DNA from: Acidilobaceae archaeon
Lineage (GTDB): Archaea; Thermoproteota; Thermoprotei_A; Sulfolobales; Acidilobaceae
DNA: 11,713 nt
Assembly (NCBI GenBank): GCA_026985385.1
Contig: JALSQM010000068.1
Location: 1-11,713 of the forward strand
Direction of reading: 5' to 3'
Both the position numbers and the translations under genes were made by a program. Within the stretch, counting starts at the first letter, position 1; every line of letters begins with the position of its first letter. Shown here piece after piece: positions 1 through 5,325 of this stretch. The notes below the pieces were generated by a model, which saw nothing but the letters and a program-made list of their open reading frames with translations, made no database searches and was not told the origin of the DNA.

Positions 1-53
1 AACGGTATTTAAACCCGGCTCTACTATGAGAATCTTCACGTCGGCTCTGATGT

Positions 54-79
54 GCTCCACTCGATTGTCGCTGCTATCC
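54..79 (+). repeat. Left copy of an imperfect direct repeat that brackets the array
   Basis: GCTCCACTCGA, three variable bases, then TCGCT and, after an extra GCT, ATCC. The same pattern recurs at 1799-1821 without the extra GCT. Eleven plus five plus four bases match. The two copies lie outside the CRISPR array and the tRNA gene. Function unknown. Confidence 0.5.
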
Positions 80-130
80 GTTTTGCCCATGGTTTGCACG
101 TTGAGGGTGAATGGAGGCGCGCGAAGAGGC

Positions 131-152
131 AAACCCCCGGGGCCCCGGGTTT
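131..152. repeat. GC-rich inverted repeat in the leader
   Basis: AAACCC at 131-136 pairs with GGGTTT at 147-152, and the inside holds a GGGG/CCCC palindrome, so the whole can fold into a very stable hairpin followed by one more T. It lies about 35 bp upstream of the leader TATA box. It could be the terminator of a transcript entering from the left or a protein-binding dyad of the leader; the sequence does not decide. Confidence 0.5.
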
Positions 153-185
153 TAGGCAGCATAGAGTGGGCCCCCCGTGGGAGAG

Positions 186-193
186 CATAAATA
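186..193 (+). promoter_or_regulatory. TATA box of the CRISPR leader promoter
   Basis: CATAAATA in an otherwise GC-rich leader. A start of transcription about 25 nt downstream (around 215) would give roughly 55 nt of leader RNA before the first repeat, a usual arrangement for crenarchaeal pre-crRNA. The site is inferred from sequence and spacing only. Confidence 0.55.
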
Positions 194-271
194 CCAGAGG
201 CCCCCACACAAATCACCGGGGGTGGGAGCCCCAGACGGAGAAACACGGGGGAACCATGAAGAACCAAGAAC

Positions 272-1458
272 AATTCCCATAACAGGGAATAGCAACCTAG
301 CGCTACTATCGAGGTGGCCACTATGGCCACTAAGACCGTAATTCCCATAACAGGGAATAGCAACCTCCTGTATCCGTGTGACGAGCTCCCGGGCCCTCAT
401 CCCCAATTCCCATAACAGGGAATAGCAACCTTGAGTTCCTTGAGGAGTGGTTTAAGTATGTGTTGCTTCCAGTAATTCCCATAACAGGGAATAGCAACGG
501 AGACCTTGAGGCGGCCCCACTCGTTGAACTAGCGAATTCCCATAACAGGGAATAGCAACTCAAGAGCGCCTGTAGCGCCCCCGTACTCCTCAAGAATTCC
601 CATAACAGGGAATAGCAACATGCGGACGTGTACGTGGAGCAGAGCCACGACGGTAGCAAATTCCCATAACAGGGAATAGCAACAGCACGTGGCTGATAGG
701 TACATCCCGGGGTGGGAGGAGAATTCCCATAACAGGGAATAGCAACTGTCCTCTCCCGGGAACGATGCCTCCTTGGCTATCGGGTTAAATTCCCATAACA
801 GGGAATAGCAACCCAGTAGAGGCCCCAGTCTAGGACGACGTTGCCCTGGCAAATTCCCATAACAGGGAATAGCAACGTCTGCTCCGCTTGGGCTCGGCTT
901 GTACTCGTCAAAATTCCCATAACAGGGAATAGCAACATACAAGCCTCGTTTCAACGCTGTCGTCGAGGTTGTCTTCATTCCCATAACAGGGAATAGCAAC
1001 AATCCCGGTGTTTGAAGCCCGGCTTCCTCATTGACCCCGAGTCATTCCCATAACAGGGAATAGCAACTAAAGACCTCTTAGGCAACCGCCTCTTGGTCTA
1101 CAACATTCCCATAACAGGGAATAGCAACTGCCTCAGCTTGTGCATCGCTAGCCACAGCGCCTCTAACAAATTCCCATAACAGGGAATAGCAACCTGCCAC
1201 ATGAACTCTACTATCTCGCGTAGAACAGCCAATTCCCATAACAGGGAATAGCAAGTTCTATGATTGATTCGAGCTCTTCTGGTATATGCTTTGCCTCGAG
1301 GATAATTCCCATAACAGGGAATAGCAACTGGCGGCCTCGTCCACCACGGGCCCGCGGCCCACGTTGAAATTCCCATAATAGGGAATAACAACCACTAGAC
1401 ACGCTGGAGGATTGAGAGCGCCTTCTCGATGTAAATTCCCGTAATAGGGAATAGCAAG
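272..1458 (+). CRISPR. CRISPR array, 19 repeats and 18 spacers
   Basis: The 25-nt repeat is A, then the stem arm ATTCCC, loop ATAACA, stem arm GGGAAT and tail AGCAAC. Repeats start at 272, 340, 405, 474, 535, 595, 659, 722, 788, 852, 912, 976, 1043, 1104, 1169, 1231, 1304, 1368 and 1434. Spacers are 35-48 nt and all different. Repeats 12-14 (976, 1043, 1104) begin with C instead of A. Repeat 16 ends in G. Repeats 18 and 19 carry loop changes (C to T in both), and 18 and 19 each have a further change, but all keep the 6-bp stem. Decay at the right end puts the leader on the left and transcription rightward. The repeat resembles, from memory, the short type I-A-like repeats of Aeropyrum. Several spacers read as open protein segments (for example spacers 4, 8 and 17), as expected of captured gene fragments. 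No cas gene is present, so the type is an inference. Confidence 0.98.
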
Positions 1459-1614
1459 GAACTATTCGAGGGCGGGGCACGGGTGTGTTCTCCAGGACTC
1501 GGGAGGGTTGGGGGCTTGGAGGTGTAGGGTCTGGGTCTAAGAGTGGGTTCTACCGGCTCCGCGCCTGGAGCCCCCTGGGTCGGTGATGGGAGGAGATACG
1601 CCGTGGAGGGGGTG
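1459..1614. other. CRISPR trailer and intergenic region
   Basis: About 155 GC-rich bases between the last degenerate repeat and the 3' end of the tRNA gene. I see no gene, promoter or clear repeat in it. The first 40 or so bases could be a terminal spacer whose next repeat has been lost. Confidence 0.4.
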
Positions 1615-1690
1615 TGGAGCCGCCGCCGGGATTTGAACCCGGGACCTCCGCCTTACCAGGGCGGCGCTCTGCCGGCTGAGCTACGGCGGC
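1615..1690 (-). tRNA. tRNA-Thr (anticodon GGU)
   Basis: Read on the minus strand from 1690, the sequence folds into a full cloverleaf. The 7-bp acceptor stem is GCCGCCG/CGGCGGC, the D arm starts GCTC and closes GAGC, and the anticodon stem is CCGCC/GGCGG with loop CTGGTAA. The anticodon GGT is at 1657-1655. The T arm is CCGGG-TTCAAAT-CCCGG. The discriminator is U (1618), usual for archaeal tRNA-Thr, and CCA is encoded at 1617-1615. There is no intron. It decodes ACC and ACU. The gene lies between the CRISPR array and the AT-rich island. No second copy of its 3' end is seen in the window, so nothing marks it as an integration site in use. Confidence 0.97.
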
Positions 1691-1721
1691 TCCCGGTCTC
1701 CAGGGGGCGGGACGCCCAAGG

Positions 1722-1732
1722 CCCTTATTTAG
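1722..1732 (-). promoter_or_regulatory. TATA-like box of tRNA-Thr
   Basis: On the minus strand an AT-rich TAAATAA lies in GC-rich surroundings about 37 nt upstream of the tRNA 5' end. That would give a transcript starting some 10 nt before the mature tRNA, which suits an archaeal tRNA gene. Confidence 0.5.
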
Positions 1733-1798
1733 GTTATCCCACCCAGCCATCCCCCTTATGGTGATTGTTGAAGGTGGGGATGAGTGTACCCGGAACCT

Positions 1799-1832
1799 GC
1801 TCCACTCGAATATCGCTATCCCTTGTTACGCT
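1799..1832 (+). repeat. Right copy of the bracketing repeat, with a CRISPR-repeat-like half
   Basis: GCTCCACTCGA, three variable bases, TCGCT and ATCC match the element at 54-79. The part from 1813 continues as CGCTATCCCTTGTTACG. That aligns without gaps to the reverse complement of the CRISPR repeat (14 of 18 core positions), and all four mismatches are C/T changes. It could be a decayed, inverted repeat from an old array or chance similarity; there is no second repeat beside it. Confidence 0.4.
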
Positions 1833-2011
1833 GCAGCGAGCGTGGCGTTGCTAAGTTGATAATTTTAGGAGAATATCGCACTCCTGCACTAGCCGCTCCG
1901 ATGCCCGGCTTGCTTGAAGGCCTCCTTCTGTAAAGTTTAACCTAGAGTTCGAGCTTCCCCGTTTTAAACTGGAGAGTTCCGACTGTAAAAGCTCCTATAT
2001 TACTACCTGCT

Positions 2012-2033
2012 CGCCCTTTACGGCTAAAGGCGC
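2012..2033. repeat. Short inverted repeat
   Basis: CCTTTA and TAAAGG (2015-2020 and 2025-2030) form a 6-bp stem over a CGGC loop and extend with a one-base bulge to CGCC/GGCG. It lies about 40 nt before the small ORF at 2072 and could be a promoter-proximal dyad or the end of an upstream transcript. Confidence 0.4.
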
Positions 2034-2071
2034 TCTACTCATGATTGCTCAGGATCTCGGGAGGGAATTTT

Positions 2072-2266
2072 ATGAAAATATTATTAGAAATAGTTAAAGT
2101 CGTATTTAAGGACTTCTCTTGTTGTTCCTGCTATTCTTCGGATAAAGGATATTTGAAAGACAAAATATTAAAAAAGTTATTTAAGTTTATAAGTCTAGTG
2201 GGCATTGGGAGAGGTCACAGGGGGTATCCCGTGCAATGGGCCTCTCCCAATGTAAGGGACGCTTAG
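2072..2266 (+). CDS. Possible small protein, 64 aa, unrecognised
   Basis: The ATG at 2072 has a very good ribosome-binding site, CGGGAGGGA, with about 6 nt of spacing, which is why this start is preferred over the one at 2045. The first 48 residues are a plausible small helical protein: hydrophobic and basic, with a CCSC cysteine cluster near residue 16-19 and a lysine-rich run DKILKK. The last 20 residues or so read through the inverted repeat at 2203-2252, so the C-terminus may be accidental. It overlaps the start of the 209-aa ORF in another frame. I recognise no family. The frame may instead be the remnant of a longer gene. Confidence 0.35.
   Translation: MKILLEIVKVVFKDFSCCSCYSSDKGYLKDKILKKLFKFISLVGIGRGHRGYPVQWASPNVRDA
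2178..2188 (+). promoter_or_regulatory. TATA-like box before the island ORF
   Basis: TTATTTAAGTTT is a good match to a crenarchaeal TATA box. Transcription would start near 2205-2212, at or inside the left arm of the 12-bp inverted repeat. Because the surrounding island is AT-rich, the box is less telling here than it would be elsewhere in the window. Confidence 0.4.
2203..2252. repeat. Perfect 12-bp inverted repeat around the start codon
   Basis: CATTGGGAGAGG (2203-2214) and its exact complement CCTCTCCCAATG (2241-2252) are separated by 26 nt. The loop holds a smaller GGG/CCC pairing and the ATG at 2236. As RNA it would hide or present that start codon; as DNA it could be an operator or the terminal hairpin of a mobile element. 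It is the strongest dyad in the window apart from the CRISPR repeats. Confidence 0.85.
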
Positions 2267-2865
2267 TAGCAGTGAAAATTCCACGTAGAAAGAAGAAGCC
2301 TAAAACCATACAAGTCTGTATTTCATCCGAACTAAAATTTCCATGTAATATTCTAGTTAAGTATATTAGTTTATTTTCGAGAATTCCAGAGAATAAGCTT
2401 TTAGTACTGCGTAGTTGCTCTAAGGGAGACCTTTCACACTCTTTAGCGAAGACATACACCTACCTAGTCAATAAGCTTTGTGAAGGTATTGAGATTGAGG
2501 GAGACCGTATAAGAGTACAAGCTTGGAACTTAGAGGCACTCCTCGAAAATGCGGGTAACTATAGGATAGCTGAGTTCATAGTATATGCACTCGCTATGGA
2601 GGGCATTCTAAGTGTGGAGTACTGGGGAGCTATAGGGAAGAAGATCCCCGTGAAACATAGAAAAGCATGGAGAGGAGTATCAGGCGTGCCGCAAAACCCT
2701 AGAGAGGCGGCACTCAAACTATTATGGTATTTAATAACGACGAGATCCGAGGCTTTAAGGGAGAAACGAGGACGTGCGTGGAGACCACATATTAAAGTCT
2801 GGACCATAAAGATAGACAAACTCTGCAAAACGGGAAAAGTATCCAGAGCCTCGCAGGCATCCTAG
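2236..2865 (+). CDS. Unrecognised 209-aa protein of an AT-rich island
   Basis: The frame is long and open with near 40% GC, against 65-70% in its neighbours, and it has AT-ending codons, all of which point to recent acquisition (virus, plasmid or mobile element). Residues 14-24 are very basic (KIPRRKKKPK). The middle (about 85-130) reads as helices with a GNYRIAEFIVYALAMEGIL segment. The C-terminal third (about 145-209) is rich in Arg, Lys and Trp, which suggests nucleic-acid binding, but I see no catalytic motif, zinc finger or membrane segment and recognise no family. The ATG at 2236 lies in the loop of the 12-bp inverted repeat. A GTG at 2272 (residue 13), just past the hairpin, is an equally good start. 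No clear partner gene is seen; the next gene, thrC, has its own promoter. Confidence 0.6.
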   Translation: MGLSQCKGRLVAVKIPRRKKKPKTIQVCISSELKFPCNILVKYISLFSRIPENKLLVLRSCSKGDLSHSLAKTYTYLVNKLCEGIEIEGDRIRVQAWNLEALLENAGNYRIAEFIVYALAMEGILSVEYWGAIGKKIPVKHRKAWRGVSGVPQNPREAALKLLWYLITTRSEALREKRGRAWRPHIKVWTIKIDKLCKTGKVSRASQAS

Positions 2866-3110
2866 ATCCCGGAGTGATCTCTAAATCTAAAATTAATCTG
2901 TCACAGTGTCCAAGTAGTGAACTCTCTCCCCCGCCCTCACAGGCTCCGCGGCCACCTGATTGTAGTGTTGACGAGGATCCCCGTGGGCGGCTCCACTCCC
3001 GGGGGCGGGCTTCCGTCGAGGGCACCGGCATCCCCGGCGGCCTACGCTATAACAAGACCCCCAGCCGGGTCTGGGGCTGTGCGGGGGCGCCCACTAGGCC
3101 GCATTCGTGG
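2866..3110. other. Intergenic region between the island ORF and thrC
   Basis: The first 30 bases are AT-rich and follow a weak AGATC/GATCT dyad right after the stop codon, which may end the island transcript. The rest is GC-rich. The thrC reading frame is open through all of it (to 2874), but the composition and lack of similarity to threonine synthase argue that it is not translated. Nothing else is seen. Confidence 0.4.
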
Positions 3111-4451
3111 GTGTTTATCTATGTTAAAAATTTTAATTGCACCCTGTGGGGGGCTCGGCTTGGGTGGGTTGATGGGATCGGGGACGCTGTAGAGTTCGAG
3201 GGCCACGTCCGGCTCTCCTGCCTCGACGGCAGACCCGTGGAGGCCAGCCCCTGGAGGTTCCTATGCCCCGGCGGTGGACTGCTAGACGTGGAGGTGGAGC
3301 CCGCTAGGCCCCCTAGCTGGGGGCTCTGGGCGTCCAGGCGGCCGGGGGTCTGGAGGTACCGGGAGCTGCTCCCGGCTCCGCGTGGCGTGGAGCCCGTCAC
3401 CCTCGGTGAGGGTGGGACCCCCCTGGTGCCCCTGGAGAGGGTCTCTGGGGAGGTCGGGGCTAGGGTCTACGGGAAGCTTGAGGGCTCCAACCCCACGGGG
3501 AGCTTCAAGGACCGCGGCATGACCGTCGCGGTCACCCTCGCTAGAAGCGCTGGCGCCCGCGTGGTCCTGGTTGCGAGCACCGGTAACACAGCGGCTAGCG
3601 CCGCCGCCTACGCGGCCAGGGCAGGCCTCGAGGCCGTCGTGCTGGTGCCACGCGGCGCTGTCGCCCGGGGGAAGCTTGCCCAGGCCCTCCTACACGGGGC
3701 GGTGCTAGTCGAGGTAGAGGGATCCTTCGACGACGCGCTAGCAGCCGTGATCGAGGCTGTAGAGTCTGGGTCGGGCCTCTACCCCCTGAACAGCTTCAAC
3801 CCGTGGAGGCTCGAGGGCCGGAAGACCGCGGCGTTCGAGGTGGCCGAGGCCCTGGGGGGCAGGGCCCCAGACTGGGTGGTGGTGCCAGTCGGGAACGCCG
3901 GTAACATCTATGCCATCTGGAAGGGCTTCAAGGAGCTCCGCAGGCACGGCCTCATAGACTCGCTGCCGAGGATGGCCGGGGTACAAGCGGCAGGGGCGGC
4001 CCCCCTGGCTAGGGCGTGGGAGCTGGGCCTCGAAGAGCCCGTGCCCGTTGAGAGGCCTGAGACTGTGGCCTCCGCGATAAGGATTGGGAGGCCCGTCAAC
4101 GCCCCCAAAGCGCTCAGAGCCGTCAGGGAGAGCGGTGGGGTCATGACTATGGTGAGCGACGAGGAGATACTAAGGGCCCAAGCAGACCTCGCGAGGCTCG
4201 AGGGCATAGCCGTGGAGCCCGCCTCCGCGGCGGCGCTGGCAGGCCTCAGGAGGCTGGCCCGGGAAGGCGTGGTTGAGAGGGGAGAAACCGTGGTACTCAT
4301 ACTCACAGGCCACGGCCTGAAGGATCCCGACGCCGCGGCCCTACACCCAGCGAGGAGGCTCACAGTAACGGCTGACAAGGCGGTTGATGCAATCCTATCA
4401 ATAGCAGGGAGCGCCGGCCTCCGGGGGGCTCGGAGTTTCCAACGTAGATGA
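3111..4451 (+). CDS. thrC: Threonine synthase (PLP fold type II)
   Basis: It converts O-phosphohomoserine to threonine and phosphate, the last step of threonine synthesis, in the cytosol. The PLP lysine is in GSFKDRG (codon 3507-3509), the phosphate-binding loop reads STGNTAAS, the second glycine loop is VPVGNAGNIYA, and the C-terminal signature TGHGLKDPD is present. The start is unsettled. Family-like sequence begins near VRLSC (about 3207). The only in-frame starts nearby are GTG 3111, upstream of the likely TATA box, and GTG 3237, which would cut off that part. ATG 3172 would fit best but needs a -1 shift at GGGG 3180-3183. The family's usual N-terminal pattern, CxxCG then CPxCGG, appears here as SCLDG and CPGGG, so the second cysteine of each pair is gone. 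The gene converges on the MNT gene, 48 bp away. Function is certain; the coordinates given are the longest sensible in-frame choice. Confidence 0.93.
   Translation: MFIYVKNFNCTLWGARLGWVDGIGDAVEFEGHVRLSCLDGRPVEASPWRFLCPGGGLLDVEVEPARPPSWGLWASRRPGVWRYRELLPAPRGVEPVTLGEGGTPLVPLERVSGEVGARVYGKLEGSNPTGSFKDRGMTVAVTLARSAGARVVLVASTGNTAASAAAYAARAGLEAVVLVPRGAVARGKLAQALLHGAVLVEVEGSFDDALAAVIEAVESGSGLYPLNSFNPWRLEGRKTAAFEVAEALGGRAPDWVVVPVGNAGNIYAIWKGFKELRRHGLIDSLPRMAGVQAAGAAPLARAWELGLEEPVPVERPETVASAIRIGRPVNAPKALRAVRESGGVMTMVSDEEILRAQADLARLEGIAVEPASAAALAGLRRLAREGVVERGETVVLILTGHGLKDPDAAALHPARRLTVTADKAVDAILSIAGSAGLRGARSFQRR
3123..3138 (+). promoter_or_regulatory. Probable thrC TATA box
   Basis: TTAAAAATTTTAATT is the only AT-rich stretch in this GC-rich region. 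It predicts a transcript start near 3155-3160. If it is the thrC promoter, the GTG at 3111 cannot be the start codon, and translation must begin at an ATG at 3172 (other frame), at GTG 3237, or at a rare start codon between. Confidence 0.55.
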
Positions 4452-4463
4452 TTCCCGGGTGAT

Positions 4464-4491
4464 CCCCCAGACCCTTAACTGGGGGGTTAAG
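4464..4491. terminator. Terminator-like inverted repeats between convergent genes
   Basis: Two overlapping stems are possible: CCCCCAG (4464-4470) with CTGGGGG (4479-4485), and CTTAAC (4474-4479) with GTTAAG (4486-4491). They exclude each other. The position between the stops of thrC and the first MNT gene suggests transcription ends here from both sides. Crenarchaeal terminators are usually T-runs rather than hairpins, so the role is an inference. Confidence 0.45.
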
Positions 4492-4499
4492 TGGCGCGC

Positions 4500-4814
4500 C
4501 TATACCTCGACTAGCTCCCTCTCGTCTATGAACCTCCTATACCAGGACTCGAACTGCCTCGGGCTCGCCACGTGGAGCTCCACGGGGGCGTCTACGGACT
4601 TATACACCTCAACCATCATACGGTACCCCTCCTCAACCCTCTCCGTCACCACTAGGATGTCTATGTCGCTCGCAGCGGTGAAGTGGCCCCTCACCACTGA
4701 GCCGAAGACGTAGACTCGAGCGTGCGGGTCTATGCTTCTAACTATACCCTTCACCTCCCTCGCTATCTCCATGTAGTTCCTAAGCTCCTCTAGGGGGCTG
4801 GGATCCCTCGACAA
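4500..4814 (-). CDS. Minimal nucleotidyltransferase (MNT), module 1
   Basis: A small polymerase-beta-fold nucleotidyltransferase. The motif GSVVRG is followed by SDIDILVV at the usual distance, giving the two metal-binding aspartates; the third acidic position may be the Glu in PVELHVA. MNT proteins of such pairs act as antitoxins, in studied cases by adding AMP to the HEPN partner. Start: TTG 4814 has GAGGAGG upstream (12 nt) and gives 104 aa with a 35-bp overlap with the HEPN gene. ATG 4772, just 7 bp past the HEPN stop, gives 90 aa and is almost as good; TTG 4835 gives 111 aa but has no ribosome-binding site. The gene is second in the operon after HEPN. Confidence 0.88.
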   Translation of the reverse strand: MSRDPSPLEELRNYMEIAREVKGIVRSIDPHARVYVFGSVVRGHFTAASDIDILVVTERVEEGYRMMVEVYKSVDAPVELHVASPRQFESWYRRFIDERELVEV

Positions 4815-5202
4815 GGGGTTTGAACGCCTCCTCAACGAATCTGAGTATTTCCCTCACCTCCCCCTCCTCATACGTTATGGGTAGGTAGCGTGAGACTATG
4901 CATGCCTCCTCCAGCCTAGCGATGTAGTAGAGCTTACCGATATCGCTTACAAGCTCAAGCATCCGCGGGTCATGCTCGCCTAGTTCTCGTATGAGCCTCC
5001 TCAGGGAGCGGGTTCGGGGATAGCTCCCCTCCACTACGAGTATCCTGTATTCTAGGATCAACTGGCAGTATTGCTCGAGGCTGAACATTGCTAGATCGTA
5101 CTCCCCCTCCTCGACCGGCCTCTCGGCCAGGCGTGGGAAGGAGTGAGCCCTCCTCCTGAGCAGCTCGGCCTCCTCGAACGACAAAGACCCGGAGCCCCCC
5201 AC
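4780..5202 (-). CDS. HEPN-domain protein, module 1 (probable toxin)
   Basis: An all-helical HEPN protein of 140 aa. The typical N-terminal pattern EEAELLRRRA, then GEYDLAMFSLEQYCQLILEY and a GSYPRTRSL turn, is clear, as is the late segment IVSRYLP (R105). HEPN toxins of this kind cleave RNA through an R-x4-6-H motif. Here the arginine is present but no histidine follows at that distance; a tyrosine (Y111) does. So nuclease activity cannot be taken for granted. Start is GTG 5202; TTG 5184, right before SFEEAELL, is an alternative. The gene overlaps the MNT gene downstream. Its promoter is enclosed by a 9-bp inverted repeat. Pairing with MNT is the main support for a toxin-antitoxin role. Confidence 0.85.
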   Translation of the reverse strand: MGGSGSLSFEEAELLRRRAHSFPRLAERPVEEGEYDLAMFSLEQYCQLILEYRILVVEGSYPRTRSLRRLIRELGEHDPRMLELVSDIGKLYYIARLEEACIVSRYLPITYEEGEVREILRFVEEAFKPLVEGSQPPRGA

Positions 5203-5230
5203 TGCCGGCTCCGCAGCCGTTAAGGGCGTC

Positions 5231-5272
5231 GCTCGCGGCGTGCCTCACCCCTTAATACACTCTGCCGCGAGC
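5231..5272 (-). promoter_or_regulatory. HEPN-MNT module 1 promoter inside a 9-bp inverted repeat
   Basis: GCTCGCGGC (5231-5239) and its exact complement GCCGCGAGC (5264-5272) are 24 bp apart. Between them, on the minus strand, lies the TATA-like GTATTAAG (5258-5251), which predicts a transcript start near 5228. A dimeric repressor on the two arms would cover the TATA box and the TFB-recognition site, as expected for autoregulation of a toxin-antitoxin operon. The dyad is visible in the sequence; the regulation is inferred. Confidence 0.6.
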
Positions 5273-5325
5273 CGGGGCGCCACGCCTGGCTGCGGATACC
5301 TTTGAGGGGCCTCGGGTCCCCCCTG

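Larger units (their letters stand above)
1..271 (+). promoter_or_regulatory. CRISPR leader
   Basis: This is the non-coding stretch directly upstream of the first repeat. The leader is assigned to this side because the damaged repeats are all at the far (right) end and because the repeat read rightward ends in an ATAGCAAC tag, the position of the crRNA 5' handle in crenarchaeal arrays. It holds a TATA-like box at 186-193 and a strong GC-rich dyad at 131-152. A second TATA-like run (TATTTAAA, 6-13) lies near the window edge and could belong to something outside. No convincing gene is seen. The exact left limit of the leader is unknown. Confidence 0.7.
1691..2071. other. Intergenic region without a convincing gene
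   Basis: It holds the tRNA promoter, the repeat-like element at 1799-1832, a short dyad AGGAG/CTCCT at 1866-1885 and the hairpin at 2012-2033. From about 1850 the base composition shifts toward AT and leads into the foreign-looking island. The only open frame, from ATG 1758 (33 codons), looks accidental: part of it reads through the repeat-like element. Confidence 0.5.

Noticed and set aside
877..912. Self-targeting spacer: 12-base match between this spacer and the region before thrC (near 3153); a similar 12-base match between another spacer (1001-1042) and tldE
   Set aside because: Twelve bases in GC-rich DNA is near chance, and the matches do not extend to the rest of the spacers.
330..1480. 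Minus-strand open frames through the array with a repeated VAIPCYGN or CYSLLWEF peptide
   Set aside because: The periodic peptide is just the CRISPR repeat translated in different frames; spacers show no shared coding pattern.
1..1614. Element integrated at the 3' end of tRNA-Thr, carrying the CRISPR array
   Set aside because: No second copy of the tRNA 3' end and no integrase gene or fragment is visible in the window.
1543..1764. Open frames on both strands over the tRNA region
   Set aside because: They run through a well-folded tRNA-Thr gene, so they are not proteins.
1758..1859. 33-codon frame from ATG 1758
   Set aside because: Too short, no ribosome-binding site, and part of it reads through the repeat-like element at 1813-1832.
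2874..3110. N-terminal extension of ThrC of about 80 residues
   Set aside because: Open only because of high GC; no similarity to threonine synthase, odd composition, and it lies upstream of the probable promoter.
3908..4378. 156-aa minus-strand frame over thrC
   Set aside because: Antisense shadow of a gene with clear catalytic motifs; low-complexity Ser/Ala/Leu composition.
1615..4451. Functional link between tRNA-Thr and thrC because they are close
   Set aside because: They are on opposite strands, 1.4 kb apart and separated by a foreign-looking island; no shared control element is seen.
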